Source: Salinimicrobium sp035607535 (GTDB lineage: Bacteria > Bacteroidota > Bacteroidia > Flavobacteriales > Flavobacteriaceae). From it: a stretch of 64,000 bases of DNA. Each line of letters begins with the position of its first letter. The stretch's first letter is position 1. Position numbers and translations under genes: made by a program. Of the stretch, positions 51,960 to 61,582 are shown piece by piece. The stretch spans positions 248,001-312,000 of the forward strand of contig NZ_JAYDZX010000002.1 in NCBI RefSeq assembly GCF_035607535.1, read 5' to 3'. The notes below the pieces were generated by a model. The model worked only from the letters and a program-made list of their open reading frames with translations, was not told the DNA's origin and did no database searches.

Positions 51960-53399
51960 TTATTCCATTCTTACAAATTCTATCTGTCCGTTGAGTAGGA
52001 AGGAGGAAGCCTCATCATAATCTTCTTTTTTGAAAAGGAAGCGGCGCTCTGTTCCTGGTTCTACAAACTCCAGAGAGTCTGTAGGAATTAAACTGTATCC
52101 GGTATTGTCTTCAAGTTTTTTGAGGTACAACCTTCCATTCTTAATGCTTATTTCGGCTTCAGGTTTTTGCAGTTCTTTTCTCCCGTAGGTACCTGTGAGG
52201 GGTTGCAATTCTTCCGAAGAAAGGCTGGCAGCTTCAATTTCCTGTAGCTCTACAACGTTCCAGTCGTAATATTCAGAAATTCCGGTAATGATCTCACTCA
52301 TTAGAGGTCTTGCATTATCACCATTGGTCATTACAACGAGGCCGAAATCATTTTTTGCCGAAGCGATGAACATATTGGTAAACCCGGCATTCTTCCCGCC
52401 GTGCTGAAACAAAAGAGAATCTCCTTCTTTTCGAAGCTGAGGTCCCAGGCCCCAGTCGGATTCATGTTTGGTGAGCATCTTTTCGACCGTGGCTTTAGAG
52501 AGGATCCCATTTTCCCCTTTTAGAATACGCTGTATCTCCAGCTCATACCGGGCAAGATCCTGTGGAGTAGTCCATAATCCTGCCGCTGCTTTTTCGGGAT
52601 AATTGTTCCAGTCGCCGTCGATCAGGTTTCCCTCACGATCATAGGCTGCGCTGGCCATTGCGTGTTTATTCTCCGGCAGGGGCTGTTCAAAGCTGCTCTC
52701 CTTCATTCCCATAGGATCCAGGATATGTTCTTGCATATAAACCTCAAAGCTCATCCCGCTGACATCTTCTACCAGTTTTTGCAGAACAGTATAACCCCCG
52801 CCGGAATAACGCCACCTGCTACCGGGGATGGTGTCGTTCACCACGGGATCTGTATTTCCTTCCCCTCTCAGAATTCCGGTTGTGGAAGGAATGGTTTGTT
52901 TACTGGGATAGCCGGGAAAGCCCGAAACATTCAATCCCGCAGTGTGGGTTAGTAAACGGCGTGGTGTTACCTTTTCGATTTCGGTGAACTTACTCTGCGG
53001 AATTCTGTAATCCTTCAGGTATTGGTTGACATCCTTGTCCAGGTCAATTTTTCCTTCTTCAGCAAGCTTGAGCACAGCCAAAGCAGCAAGAGGCTTGCTA
53101 ATGGAGGCGGCCTGAAAAAGAGTGTTGGTAGTGACCTCTTTTCCGGTTCGGGTGTTGGCGAGCCCGTAGCCTTTGGTCCAATGTAGGCGCCCATCCCTTA
53201 CAACGGCTATGCTTACCCCCGGAACCTTGTAATGTGCCATTCTCTCCTGCAGGTTAAAGAACTGAGGATCATTCTTTACCTGAATTGAATAGCTAAGAGA
53301 GTTTTCAATGGCTGAAATTTCGGTTTCAGAAGCTTTCCTTGTTCCACAGGAGTGAAACAACAGGCTAATAAAGGTGATAAAGAATATCAGTTTTTTCAT
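51960..53399 (-). CDS. Serine beta-lactamase-like hydrolase (class C / esterase family), lipoprotein
   Basis: A 479-residue exported protein with lipobox FHSCG (Cys18). The beta-lactamase domain carries Ser99-x-x-Lys102 (ASISKP), Tyr198-Ser-Gly (RYSGGGY) and His333-Gly-Gly (FQHGGKNAG), the SxxK, YxN-like and HxG motifs of the class C/AmpH/esterase family. The last ~100 residues form a separate C-terminal lipocalin-like domain (LTGTYGRKEL). Such proteins are mostly peptidases or esterases, not resistance enzymes. Confidence 0.88.
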   Translation of the reverse strand: MKKLIFFITFISLLFHSCGTRKASETEISAIENSLSYSIQVKNDPQFFNLQERMAHYKVPGVSIAVVRDGRLHWTKGYGLANTRTGKEVTTNTLFQAASISKPLAALAVLKLAEEGKIDLDKDVNQYLKDYRIPQSKFTEIEKVTPRRLLTHTAGLNVSGFPGYPSKQTIPSTTGILRGEGNTDPVVNDTIPGSRWRYSGGGYTVLQKLVEDVSGMSFEVYMQEHILDPMGMKESSFEQPLPENKHAMASAAYDREGNLIDGDWNNYPEKAAAGLWTTPQDLARYELEIQRILKGENGILSKATVEKMLTKHESDWGLGPQLRKEGDSLLFQHGGKNAGFTNMFIASAKNDFGLVVMTNGDNARPLMSEIITGISEYYDWNVVELQEIEAASLSSEELQPLTGTYGRKELQKPEAEISIKNGRLYLKKLEDNTGYSLIPTDSLEFVEPGTERRFLFKKEDYDEASSFLLNGQIEFVRME

Positions 53400-53669
53400 G
53401 AAAATGGATGATTTTATGAATGGAAAATACTAAAAATTTAACGCCTTCAATTCTTTGCAGTGAATCATCAAATTCCTGCGGTCTATTCATAGCTGCAGAT
53501 GAAAAAATGAAAAGCCCCGGAAAAGAGCTTTTCTGCTTGATTGATTGATGTTGAGCTACGTATTATCGGTTTTGAGTAAGGATATCATGACATTTTCCAA
53601 AAAAATCAATGTTCTTATATTATGACATGGAAACTATGACATGGAATTGTTTTCTGAAGAGGCCGTTAT

Positions 53670-54989
53670 TCAACTTCTGCGGTAAATTCTGTAGTTGGCT
53701 GGTATATATTCCTCCTTCAGCTCACTCCGGTCTTCTGAAAATTTGAGGCGCACTCTGGGCTGGTCATTAATATAAAATTCAGTTTTACTTATTGGGATTA
53801 GTTTCAGCTTAGCTCCCCGTTTGTGGTAGATCAATTGGTCATCCTTTTTTTCGATTTTGACCGGGCCATAAGAACCGCAGAGGGAAGTGAGTTCCTCCTC
53901 ACTTAGTTCCACAGGAGCTTGCGCCGCATCAAAATAATTGATGTGCCAGTCATAGTACTCCTGGAGTTCCACATTTTCAGTCTTGTTCTTTAGTTGCTGT
54001 AATGCGTGGGAGTGAGCCACCTGCAGCGCATCTTCTTCAGGTACTTCTATATGTGGTTCTACTCCCGTGCCTTCCCAGTTTTCACCGGTGACAGGACTAT
54101 AGGCCCTTCCACTGGGAATAAAGATTGTAAAGCGGTCATCAATGGTGTGGGTCCTTCCAGGGTTGGCTGCACCTCCGGTGGTTTCACCAATTAGAGTACC
54201 ACGTTCCAGATTTTTGATGTCAAAAGAGAACTCTTCGGCTGCCGAGAAACTTCTTTGGCTGGTTAGAACATAGACATCGACGCCGGGATTTCTTTTGCCC
54301 GGCACATAAGGTAAGGTCCAGGTTTGGGTGTGCTCATCGGTAGGCCTGAAATAAAAATTGTTGATGTGTACAGGTTCAGATTCGTAGAGGTATGAAAGAA
54401 TAAGCTGGATCATCGCCGGACTTCCGCCGCGATTATTCCGAAGGTCAAAAATTATAGCATCTGTATTGGCCAAATAATTCATTGCGGCCACAGCAGTTTC
54501 TGCACCTACTTCGGGAGTTACAAACAGCCTAAGATCTATATACCCCACATTTCCTTCCAGGATACTAACTTCCTTGAATCCAAAATTCTCCTTTTTAAGC
54601 ATTTCTATAGTTCCCATTCCCTTATCTACCTGGGCAGGTTTTTCTTTCTCACGGGCAATGGCCTTAGGATCGTAACTTACGTTCAGATGAAGGTCGTGTG
54701 AAATGCTTCTGAGATCTTCTGTGAGTACCTGTGCAAATTCGTTTGGGTCGATTATTTCATCATATTCCCCTTGCCTTTCCTGTTCCTTTAGATAATCTGT
54801 CGCTCTGCCTGCAACATCGGGGAAGACATAAATGGAATCAATAAGTTCTGCAATTCCTTCTACCACTTCCTTTCTGTCATTTGCGCTCATGCCATGCTGT
54901 GCAAATGCAGGAGTGCTTAAAATGACAAAAAACAACAGAATTCCTAAAGCTTTTACTTGCTTCTGAAACTGGCTAAATAGAGTTTTCAT
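53670..54989 (-). CDS. S41-family (C-terminal processing-like) peptidase
   Basis: The start is placed at ATG 54989 (MKTLFSQFQKQVKALGILLF, a signal peptide ending AFA/QHG); the frame is open to 55109 without sense. The mature protein has an N-terminal helical domain (about 30-110) and an S41 catalytic domain with VGYIDLRLFV, DLRNNRGG and the nucleophile Ser in TSQRSFSAAEEF, then GETTGGAANPG. There is no clear PDZ domain. A C-terminal lipocalin-like part (LTSLCGSYGPVKI) resembles the end of the hydrolase at 51960-53399, so the two neighbours share a module. Confidence 0.85.
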   Translation of the reverse strand: MKTLFSQFQKQVKALGILLFFVILSTPAFAQHGMSANDRKEVVEGIAELIDSIYVFPDVAGRATDYLKEQERQGEYDEIIDPNEFAQVLTEDLRSISHDLHLNVSYDPKAIAREKEKPAQVDKGMGTIEMLKKENFGFKEVSILEGNVGYIDLRLFVTPEVGAETAVAAMNYLANTDAIIFDLRNNRGGSPAMIQLILSYLYESEPVHINNFYFRPTDEHTQTWTLPYVPGKRNPGVDVYVLTSQRSFSAAEEFSFDIKNLERGTLIGETTGGAANPGRTHTIDDRFTIFIPSGRAYSPVTGENWEGTGVEPHIEVPEEDALQVAHSHALQQLKNKTENVELQEYYDWHINYFDAAQAPVELSEEELTSLCGSYGPVKIEKKDDQLIYHKRGAKLKLIPISKTEFYINDQPRVRLKFSEDRSELKEEYIPANYRIYRRS

Positions 54990-55184
54990 TGTTACTGATT
55001 TTGATGCAACTTCATCTTGTACAGCGCAAGCTAGGAGAGGAAAATGATATGGGAAAGCAGTTTGGAATGAAAGCGGAAATATGGAGGTTGAATCATGAAA
55101 TTTAAACAATGAAATAACAGGCTTTTCTTCTTAAAAGTCAAGAAAGCCCCCTCAAGGGGAAGAAATAAAATGGGTAGGATTTAT

Positions 55185-55243
55185 TCATCCTTAGACCTTA
55201 AACCTTAAACGTTAATCATTAGTCCTTAGGCCTTAAACCTTGT
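55185..55243. repeat. Low-complexity repeat next to dioxygenase-like gene
   Basis: Several degenerate copies of an ACCTTAAACCTTAAACG-like unit. Nothing else is seen in the gap 54990-55244. Confidence 0.6.
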
Positions 55244-55244
55244 G

Positions 55245-55865
55245 TCAGTATCCCGGGACGTTCTTTCCTAAAATAAAATCCCTGTTGATCACGTACATTC
55301 CTTTCTGTTCCCGGAGTTCCACTACGCCCGAAGTTCCGCCGCGGGGATTGGAGGAGACATGGTCATTGCTTAGCAACTCATCACCTTCGAAAAAGTAGGT
55401 TTCCAGCCAGTAATATTTTCCGTTGGGCTCCAGGATGTAGGGATGAATATGCGCCGGAGTATTCCTGCTGGGGTACTCAGCCGGCACCTGAGTGTAAAAA
55501 GTGAACTTCCCGTCTTTGCCTGTCTTCGCCCAGCCTCTCAAATAGCCATGCCTTTTGGCCCAGTCTTCCTCATCACCCCGGGTAGGGTAGATGCCTTCGG
55601 CATTGGTGTGGTTGATGTAGATGATCACCCCTTCGGCCGGAGTTTTCCCATCAGGTTCATAGATGGTTCCGGTGAGCTTTAGCTTGTCGGCGGCCGACTC
55701 ATATTCCGGCAGCGTATCTACAGCATTAAGTTCCCTGTCACCATATTCCAGTACGGCTTCACAACCTTCACAAGGCCCGCCTACCAACCGCGGACTTGCC
55801 TCCTGGGAGTTGGCGCAGGAGCTCAGCAACAAGAACAGTAATAAAATTCCGCAGCTTTTTGTCAT
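55245..55865 (-). CDS. Intradiol ring-cleavage dioxygenase-like lipoprotein
   Basis: A 206-residue lipoprotein: signal CGILLLFLLLSSCANS with lipobox Cys16. The domain after it has LTGTIYEPDGKTPAEGVIIY, GIYPTRG and, later, YPSRNTPAHIHPYIL, the pattern of intradiol dioxygenases, whose iron is held by two Tyr and two His. Tyr and His residues in these stretches are good candidates. It is exported, unlike the classical aromatic-degradation enzymes, and no other aromatic-pathway gene is near, so the substrate is unknown. Confidence 0.8.
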   Translation of the reverse strand: MTKSCGILLLFLLLSSCANSQEASPRLVGGPCEGCEAVLEYGDRELNAVDTLPEYESAADKLKLTGTIYEPDGKTPAEGVIIYINHTNAEGIYPTRGDEEDWAKRHGYLRGWAKTGKDGKFTFYTQVPAEYPSRNTPAHIHPYILEPNGKYYWLETYFFEGDELLSNDHVSSNPRGGTSGVVELREQKGMYVINRDFILGKNVPGY

Positions 55866-56129
55866 TTTTGAAAGGTTTGGAAATGAAGCAGTTAAGTTAA
55901 TGATTTTTATTTATTGAACGAGATTAGCAGGACGAACAGCGGAATTAATTAGCAGCTCTCCGTTGATGAAAGGTAAAACTGGAAAGAGCAGTTGGAGAAA
56001 TGAATATACTGGTTTAAAAAGAAGGAGTTGAAACGATATTTAAACCAATTCGCGGCGAGATCTGCGGATTTTTTATGTGAAGTGAAATTTTTATAATAGA
56101 AATCCCGTGTTTTTTGCAGGAGGAAAGAA

Positions 56130-57110
56130 CTAGAGAAGAAAAACCTCTTTGTTGTGCCAGCTTAAGGATTCCTGTGAGGGATAATATTTTTCCTTTTCAG
56201 GGAGGGTGATTTGTCTTCCGGCAAACTGAGACAGTTTAAAATCTGATTCTTCTTCAACAATAGTTGGGGAAACTCTTACAATGAAATCAGAATTTATGGT
56301 AATTAACCCCCGATCAAAAGCTCGATGTAGGGTTGGGGACAAAGCTATACCGTTTGTGACAGTGTCATCTCCAGAAAGGCTAAACGGATAAATATGACAG
56401 GCATCGATCATCTGAACATTATGAGATGACTGTATTTTCATTCCCGTTATACAGCAGGTGAAATCATATATTTTAGGAATAGTCTTCTTAAAAAGGCCAC
56501 CCCGAACAAATAATTCCTCTTCATACTCATCTTCTTCCAAAGTATTTTGCAGGCTCTGGATATAACTTTGGTAAGCCTCTTTGGGCTCATTCAAGATTTG
56601 GTTCTCAATAATTTCTTCTTCATAGTTCTTCTCCAGTCGCGAATAAAGGTGTTTGGTTGTAGGAAAGTAGTTCTCCAAGATTAGCTGTTCAAACCACAAT
56701 TGGTTGGGTATCTCCTGAAGAAGCAGAAATAATTCCCGATCAATTTCAGCATAGGCAATAGATTCTTTTAAGTTTTTAAAGCTTTTGATGCTTTTGGAAC
56801 TAGTAGTGACAATTTCCTTTCCCGGTTTGGAAACCAAATACCAAAAAGGTTCGGATCGCAAATGAAAAAAGGGAAGTGAAAAGTTTCGCTTGTGATTAGT
56901 AAATACTAGTCGATTCCAATTCTGCTTAAAAGCTAGTAAGAGATCTGAAGTAATAAATATTCTGTTCGAATTGATTGCTCCACGAGAAATTAGCTGAATA
57001 ATAGATATTAATAGAACTGGCTTATGAGGAGCTTTGCCCATCCCTTTGACATAGGCACACCTCAATTTTTTAAATTGGGATGAATATTTAGTAGTTGTTT
57101 CTTCTGTCAT
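56130..57110 (-). CDS. HNH endonuclease with phosphorothioate-binding-like N-terminal domain
   Basis: The start is set at ATG 57110 (MTEETTTKYSSQFKKLRCAY), 3 bases from the helicase stop; the frame opens earlier inside that gene. N-terminal domain about 1-150 with GMGKAPHKPVLLISIIQLIS and LPFFHLRSEPFWYLV, resembling the SBD-type base-reading domain of DNA-modification-dependent HNH nucleases. The C-terminal HNH (about 230-300) has CCITGMKIQ, DACHIYPFS and NGIALSPTLHRAFDRGLI. It is the last gene of the NUDIX/helicase operon; it may cut DNA the helicase has opened or modified DNA. Confidence 0.8.
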   Translation of the reverse strand: MTEETTTKYSSQFKKLRCAYVKGMGKAPHKPVLLISIIQLISRGAINSNRIFITSDLLLAFKQNWNRLVFTNHKRNFSLPFFHLRSEPFWYLVSKPGKEIVTTSSKSIKSFKNLKESIAYAEIDRELFLLLQEIPNQLWFEQLILENYFPTTKHLYSRLEKNYEEEIIENQILNEPKEAYQSYIQSLQNTLEEDEYEEELFVRGGLFKKTIPKIYDFTCCITGMKIQSSHNVQMIDACHIYPFSLSGDDTVTNGIALSPTLHRAFDRGLITINSDFIVRVSPTIVEEESDFKLSQFAGRQITLPEKEKYYPSQESLSWHNKEVFLL

Positions 57111-57112
57111 TT

Positions 57113-60100
57113 TTAACCAACAGCTAATTTCTGACTTTCTTTCAAAATATAAGAAGGCATGGGTTCTAGAAGTCTCCACTCTACACTCATAGGTTTTGCT
57201 CCTTTTGACTTGATATATTCAGTCTCACCCAAAAATGTGTAGGACATTGTAAAACCATATTCATCCACGTTTTGTTCCCTTACAAAAAGTAGTATTTTCT
57301 TGCCAATCGCTTTATGTTGAATGTATGATTCTCCCTTTGGAGAATTTGGAGAGATGCTATTCTGTGATTGCCAGTGAAAAAGGGTTTTATTCACAGCATA
57401 ATCCTCGTACATGGTTGTGGGAGAATATTCCTTTTCGGTCTTTTTTAGCGTAACGAACAAGGCCTCCACATTAAGCTTCTTATTATAAGCGGATCCTTCA
57501 CGGTTAGAGGATTTTTTACTGAAGGTGCTCATTCCAATTGCAGCTAAAATTTCTTCTCTGTTATATCTACTGTGGAGCTTTAAAGGAAAAGGAAAACCTA
57601 ATTCAATATCTTTTTCAACAAATTCTATTTTTTCTATTTGATGCTCGACGAATTCTTGCAACTCTTGAATCATAATTCTGTTTTTTCTCAACAAAGTCAC
57701 ACTTTCCTTTACATCTGAAAAATTTAATTTGCTCCCTGCTTCTTGCCAAACATCGTAATGGAACATTAGTAGCATTTTTAGTTCCTCCTGAGTGAGCAAA
57801 TCGAGATTGATGTTTTCAGTGATTACCTTTTGAATGAATTGCAGATAGCTTAGAGAGTTACATTGAATGAGTTTCTTCTGCATACAGGTCGTCAGTTCTT
57901 TTTCCTGAGGCTCCTCGAAATCTGAAATTACTTTTGCATCTGCACACAGTCTTTTCCAACTTCCTTTCTTGTAGATTTGGTGAATCTCAAGATTATGAAA
58001 CTCTAAGAAATTATTTAAAGTAAGTGGCAGGGTCGAATGGTGCTTGAACTGCTGAATTTTGGCTAATAGCTGTGGTCTCCTAAATTCAGTTGCCTCCCGA
58101 ATGTTTTTTAGAATAACTTCCTTAGCTTTTTTCTCCAGTACGATAGAACAACCTAAGGGTAAATGAGGAAATTCATCTTCTATTTCTTTTATGATTGAGG
58201 TGTGTGTTTTGCCGACTAAGGCTCTGAATTTATGTTCAAAATCATATTCTGGACGAGCATTACCAACAAAGTCCAAAACAGTTAGGCAATCTTTGTTTTC
58301 AGCGAGTCTTAGGCCCCGTCCTAATTGTTGAAGGAATACCGTTAAACTTTCTGTAGGTCTGAGAAAAAGAACGGTATCAATATTTGGAATATCTACACCT
58401 TCATTAAAAATGTCAACAACAAAGAGATAATTTATTTCTTTTTTCAGGAGCTGATTTCTCAAGGATTCTCTCTCAGAGCTATTACTGCTAACCAGATAAT
58501 TAGCTTTTAAACCTGCAATAGTGAATTTTTCAGCCATGTATCGCGCATGTTCTTGGCTTACACAAAATCCTATAGCCTGTACGTCATTAACATCTGTCAA
58601 ATATTCCTCACAATTTTGTATAATATCTGAAACGCGTCTGTCATTTTCTGTATAAAGCTTTGTGAGTTCTTTTACCTCATATTTTCCGTTTCTCCAATTT
58701 ACCGTTGATAGGTCAATAGCATCAGAAAGAGCGAAATATTGGAAGGGACTTAAAAGTTTACGATTTAAGGCTTCTGGTAATCGGATTTCTGCAGCAATCT
58801 TGTTGTGGAAATCTTCTGCTATGTCTCCTCCATCCATTCTTTCTGGGGTTGCTGTTAAACCCAAGAGAATTTTTGGCTCAAAACTCTTGAGAATTGGGCG
58901 GTAGCTATCGCCCTTTATATGATGTACCTCATCAACTATTATGTAATCATAAAAATTAGGTCCCAAGGTCATTCTCTTCAAGCGATTGTTCAAAGTCTGA
59001 ACAGATGCGAAAAGTCGAGTATATCTTTCCGGTTCATTTCCATCAACCCACAGTTCCCCAAAATTAGAATCGCGCAAGACATGTTGGAATGTTATCTGTG
59101 CTTGTTGCAGAATTTCTTTTCGATGAGCAACAAATAGAAATTTTGCATTTGGGTTTTCTAAATAAAACCTTTTGAAATCAAATGCTGAGATGACAGTTTT
59201 TCCGGTTCCTGTAGCTGCTACTAGGAGATTTTTATTTCTATGATGTACTTCTCTTTCAGATTGTAATTTTGACAGAATTTCCTCTTGATAAGGATATGGT
59301 TTTAAATCAAAATAGGTGGTAATTTGATTCGATCCGTAGGAACTCTGCCTTTTTAGAGCCTTACTAAGCTTTTCCCTATCTCGTCCTTTTTGGTATGGTT
59401 CAAACTCAGGATCTTCCCAGTAGGTTTCAAAAGTCTTTTGAAACTTATCGATGATATGTCCAATTTCCTGAGTTGTTACTTTCAAATTCCATTCTAAACC
59501 ATTGGTTAAAGCAGATCGGGAGAGATTTGAAGAGCCAATGTACCCAGTATGAAAACCAGAATTTCTTAGAAAGAGGTAAGCCTTGGCGTGCAGTCGTTCA
59601 TGTTCGGAATTGTAAGAAACCTTTATTTCTGTATTAGGTAAAGAAGATAAATATTCAATGGCTTTTACATCTGTAGCTCCCATATAGGAAGTGGTAATAA
59701 TTTTTAAGCTTTTACCACTGTTCGTGAATTCCTCTAATTCCTTCTTGAAAATTCTGATTCCGGAGTACTTTATAAAAGACACTAACCAGTAGATTTCATC
59801 GGCAGAAAGAATTTCTTTCCTCAATTCACTTTCTAAGGAGATTCCAACATTGTTGCCAGTGAAAAGTTCACTCTGGCTCATTCGAGTATAAGGAGTTATC
59901 TCCTTCAGCCTTGCTTCTAAACTTGAAAAGGGAAAATTGAGTTTGGAAAATACAGCTTGTAATATCTTGCCTTCACTTTCAATTAAATTATCGGTAAGTT
60001 CTAGATTTCCCAATTCCGAAACCAAGAGTTGGATTATCTTATTCGAGAGTTCGATCTGTTTTAGCGGCCGATCTTTTTCTTTAATTTCATTAAGAGCGTA

Positions 60101-60259
60101 CTTTATTGTTTCTGCTAGATACAGGCTTAGATATTGCGAAGCTTCTTCTTTGTCCAAAGTCGTTTCGCTAATATGGAATTTCTCCGAATCAATGGATTCT
60201 AATCTGTTGGCGACCAGTTTGTTTATTAGCTGTTCGTAAAGTCCTGTTTCGAGGTTCAT
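57113..60259 (-). CDS. PLD nuclease - DEAD/DEAH helicase - DUF3427 protein
   Basis: A 1048-residue protein. The N-terminal phospholipase-D-type nuclease carries ERLHAKAYLF (HxK, His224, Lys226) and GSSNLS. The SF2 helicase has VAATGTGKTV (349-355), DEVHH (443-447), TATPERMD and QQLGRGLRL. The C-terminal third follows the DUF3427 pattern (SYIQHKAIGKKILLFVREQN). Such proteins are found with NUDIX genes in mobile and defence settings; function is DNA restriction or repair, unproven. ATG overlaps the NUDIX gene by 4 bases. Confidence 0.85.
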   Translation of the reverse strand: MNLETGLYEQLINKLVANRLESIDSEKFHISETTLDKEEASQYLSLYLAETIKYALNEIKEKDRPLKQIELSNKIIQLLVSELGNLELTDNLIESEGKILQAVFSKLNFPFSSLEARLKEITPYTRMSQSELFTGNNVGISLESELRKEILSADEIYWLVSFIKYSGIRIFKKELEEFTNSGKSLKIITTSYMGATDVKAIEYLSSLPNTEIKVSYNSEHERLHAKAYLFLRNSGFHTGYIGSSNLSRSALTNGLEWNLKVTTQEIGHIIDKFQKTFETYWEDPEFEPYQKGRDREKLSKALKRQSSYGSNQITTYFDLKPYPYQEEILSKLQSEREVHHRNKNLLVAATGTGKTVISAFDFKRFYLENPNAKFLFVAHRKEILQQAQITFQHVLRDSNFGELWVDGNEPERYTRLFASVQTLNNRLKRMTLGPNFYDYIIVDEVHHIKGDSYRPILKSFEPKILLGLTATPERMDGGDIAEDFHNKIAAEIRLPEALNRKLLSPFQYFALSDAIDLSTVNWRNGKYEVKELTKLYTENDRRVSDIIQNCEEYLTDVNDVQAIGFCVSQEHARYMAEKFTIAGLKANYLVSSNSSERESLRNQLLKKEINYLFVVDIFNEGVDIPNIDTVLFLRPTESLTVFLQQLGRGLRLAENKDCLTVLDFVGNARPEYDFEHKFRALVGKTHTSIIKEIEDEFPHLPLGCSIVLEKKAKEVILKNIREATEFRRPQLLAKIQQFKHHSTLPLTLNNFLEFHNLEIHQIYKKGSWKRLCADAKVISDFEEPQEKELTTCMQKKLIQCNSLSYLQFIQKVITENINLDLLTQEELKMLLMFHYDVWQEAGSKLNFSDVKESVTLLRKNRIMIQELQEFVEHQIEKIEFVEKDIELGFPFPLKLHSRYNREEILAAIGMSTFSKKSSNREGSAYNKKLNVEALFVTLKKTEKEYSPTTMYEDYAVNKTLFHWQSQNSISPNSPKGESYIQHKAIGKKILLFVREQNVDEYGFTMSYTFLGETEYIKSKGAKPMSVEWRLLEPMPSYILKESQKLAVG

Positions 60260-60645
60260 TGGCTACTTTGAATATAATTTTGAACAATAGGGATGTCAGC
60301 CTCTGCCCAATCATATTGAAACAAAGCATTAGGGGATGCCCACTCAACCTTTAAATGTTCTTTTAAATCAATTTCAAATGTTTGTAGGGAACAGCGAAAT
60401 GGAATTAGTTTGATTACTTCATCATTTGGATAGGAGTAGGTACTAAAAGGTAAACGTTCATTAATTTCTATTTCTACACCTAATTCTTCTTTTATTTCTC
60501 TTTTTAGACAGGTTTCTAAATCTTCATCTTTTTCAACCTTTCCTCCAGGAAATTCCCACTTAAGTGGAAGGTTCATCTTTTCACTTCTTTGTGCACAGAG
60601 AATCTTTTTATCGTGTTCAATTATGGCACATGTTACTAGGATCAC
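60256..60645 (-). CDS. MutT/NUDIX (8-oxo-dGTP-type) hydrolase
   Basis: The start is set at GTG 60645 (VILVTCAIIEHDKKILCAQR), the usual MutT beginning; an open frame to 60804 gives only a hydrophobic non-homologous extension. The 129-residue enzyme has the Nudix box GGKVEKDEDLETCLKREIKE then ELGV. MutT enzymes clean the nucleotide pool of oxidised dGTP. First gene of the operon, stop overlapping the helicase start. The odd pairing with a nuclease-helicase suggests another substrate, perhaps a modified nucleotide. Confidence 0.85.
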   Translation of the reverse strand: MILVTCAIIEHDKKILCAQRSEKMNLPLKWEFPGGKVEKDEDLETCLKREIKEELGVEIEINERLPFSTYSYPNDEVIKLIPFRCSLQTFEIDLKEHLKVEWASPNALFQYDWAEADIPIVQNYIQSSQ

Positions 60646-60836
60646 CTCTTGAATAGTTACTTCAATAAAAGTAAGAAAATCCTTCTGAAGAAGGGATATA
60701 AATATTTCCTGCAGCAATACCTGCAACAAAAGCCATTTTTGGACACCTCTAAAAAATTGTTTAAATCCTAATCTTAACGCAAACAATAGCTTATTCCATG
60801 ACAAATGCTAGTAATTTTATTAACTTAAAAACAAAA

Positions 60837-61370
60837 ATGTTTCAGAGTCAGTATTTCCTTTTGATAATAGCTTTAGTAATGAACAACATGATCCTTTTCG
60901 ATTTTAGTGAGAACGACGACTGGTCTGCCTGGGACATAGAGAACGATGTGGTGATGGGAGGAAGATCTAGTAGTCAGCTGCTGCGGAGTGAGGAAGGAAA
61001 TGCCATTTTTAAAGGGGAAGTTTCCCTGGAGAACAATGGCGGCTTTGCCTCGGTTCAATATCGCTTTCCTTCCAAAGACATTACAGGTTATGAAACTGCG
61101 GTGCTTCACTTGAAAGGGGATGGTAAAAAATATCAGTTCCGGCTTAAGGAAGATCTTCGTGACCGGGCTTCCTACATCTATGAATTTGAAACTACAGGTG
61201 ACTGGCAAACAGTGGAGATTCCGCTAAACAAGATGAAACCAGTCTTCCGTGGCCGGGACGTGGATATGCCCAACTTTTCTGCAAACAGCATCCAGGAAGT
61301 CAGGTTCCTTATTGGTAATAAAAAGCGGCAGGAGTTTAGGCTGGAGATCGATAAAATCATTTTACAGTGA
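60837..61370 (+). CDS. CIA30-family protein
   Basis: The start is ATG 60837 (MFQSQYFLLIIALVMNNMIL); ATG 60798 in the same frame is possible but overlaps nothing useful. The protein matches the CIA30 (complex I intermediate-associated protein 30) pattern: WSAWDIENDVVMGGRSSSQL, GFASVQYRFPSKDITGYE, VEIPLNKMKPVFRGRDVD, ending QEFRLEIDKI. In bacteria this jelly-roll domain binds carbohydrate-like ligands or acts as chaperone; role unknown. Divergent from the NUDIX operon. Confidence 0.82.
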   Translation: MFQSQYFLLIIALVMNNMILFDFSENDDWSAWDIENDVVMGGRSSSQLLRSEEGNAIFKGEVSLENNGGFASVQYRFPSKDITGYETAVLHLKGDGKKYQFRLKEDLRDRASYIYEFETTGDWQTVEIPLNKMKPVFRGRDVDMPNFSANSIQEVRFLIGNKKRQEFRLEIDKIILQ

Positions 61371-61524
61371 TCAATTACCAATTAACAATAATGAATTAGC
61401 AGTAGTAGCATTCCCAAATAAAACTTCCCAAGGTGTCTTTTTCTGGCAGAGACATATTACAAAAGCTGCTCTTCAGCAATAGGTTTCAAAAATGACATTT
61501 TTGAGTTCTATTTCGTTTAAAACT

Positions 61525-61560
61525 AAAAAAAACCGGTTCCTGATTTGGAAACCGGTTTTT
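61525..61560. terminator. Bidirectional terminator
   Basis: AAAACCGGTTCC / GGAAACCGGTTTT stem with A- and T-rich sides, between the CIA30 gene and the tlpA-like gene. Confidence 0.8.
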
Positions 61561-61582
61561 AATTAATCCAGGTTTAATAATT

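Noticed and set aside
57110..57179. Longer start for the HNH nuclease and, likewise, 60645-60804 for the NUDIX protein
   Set aside because: Both extensions lie outside the conserved domain starts and read as out-of-family sequence; the shorter starts give the normal family beginnings.
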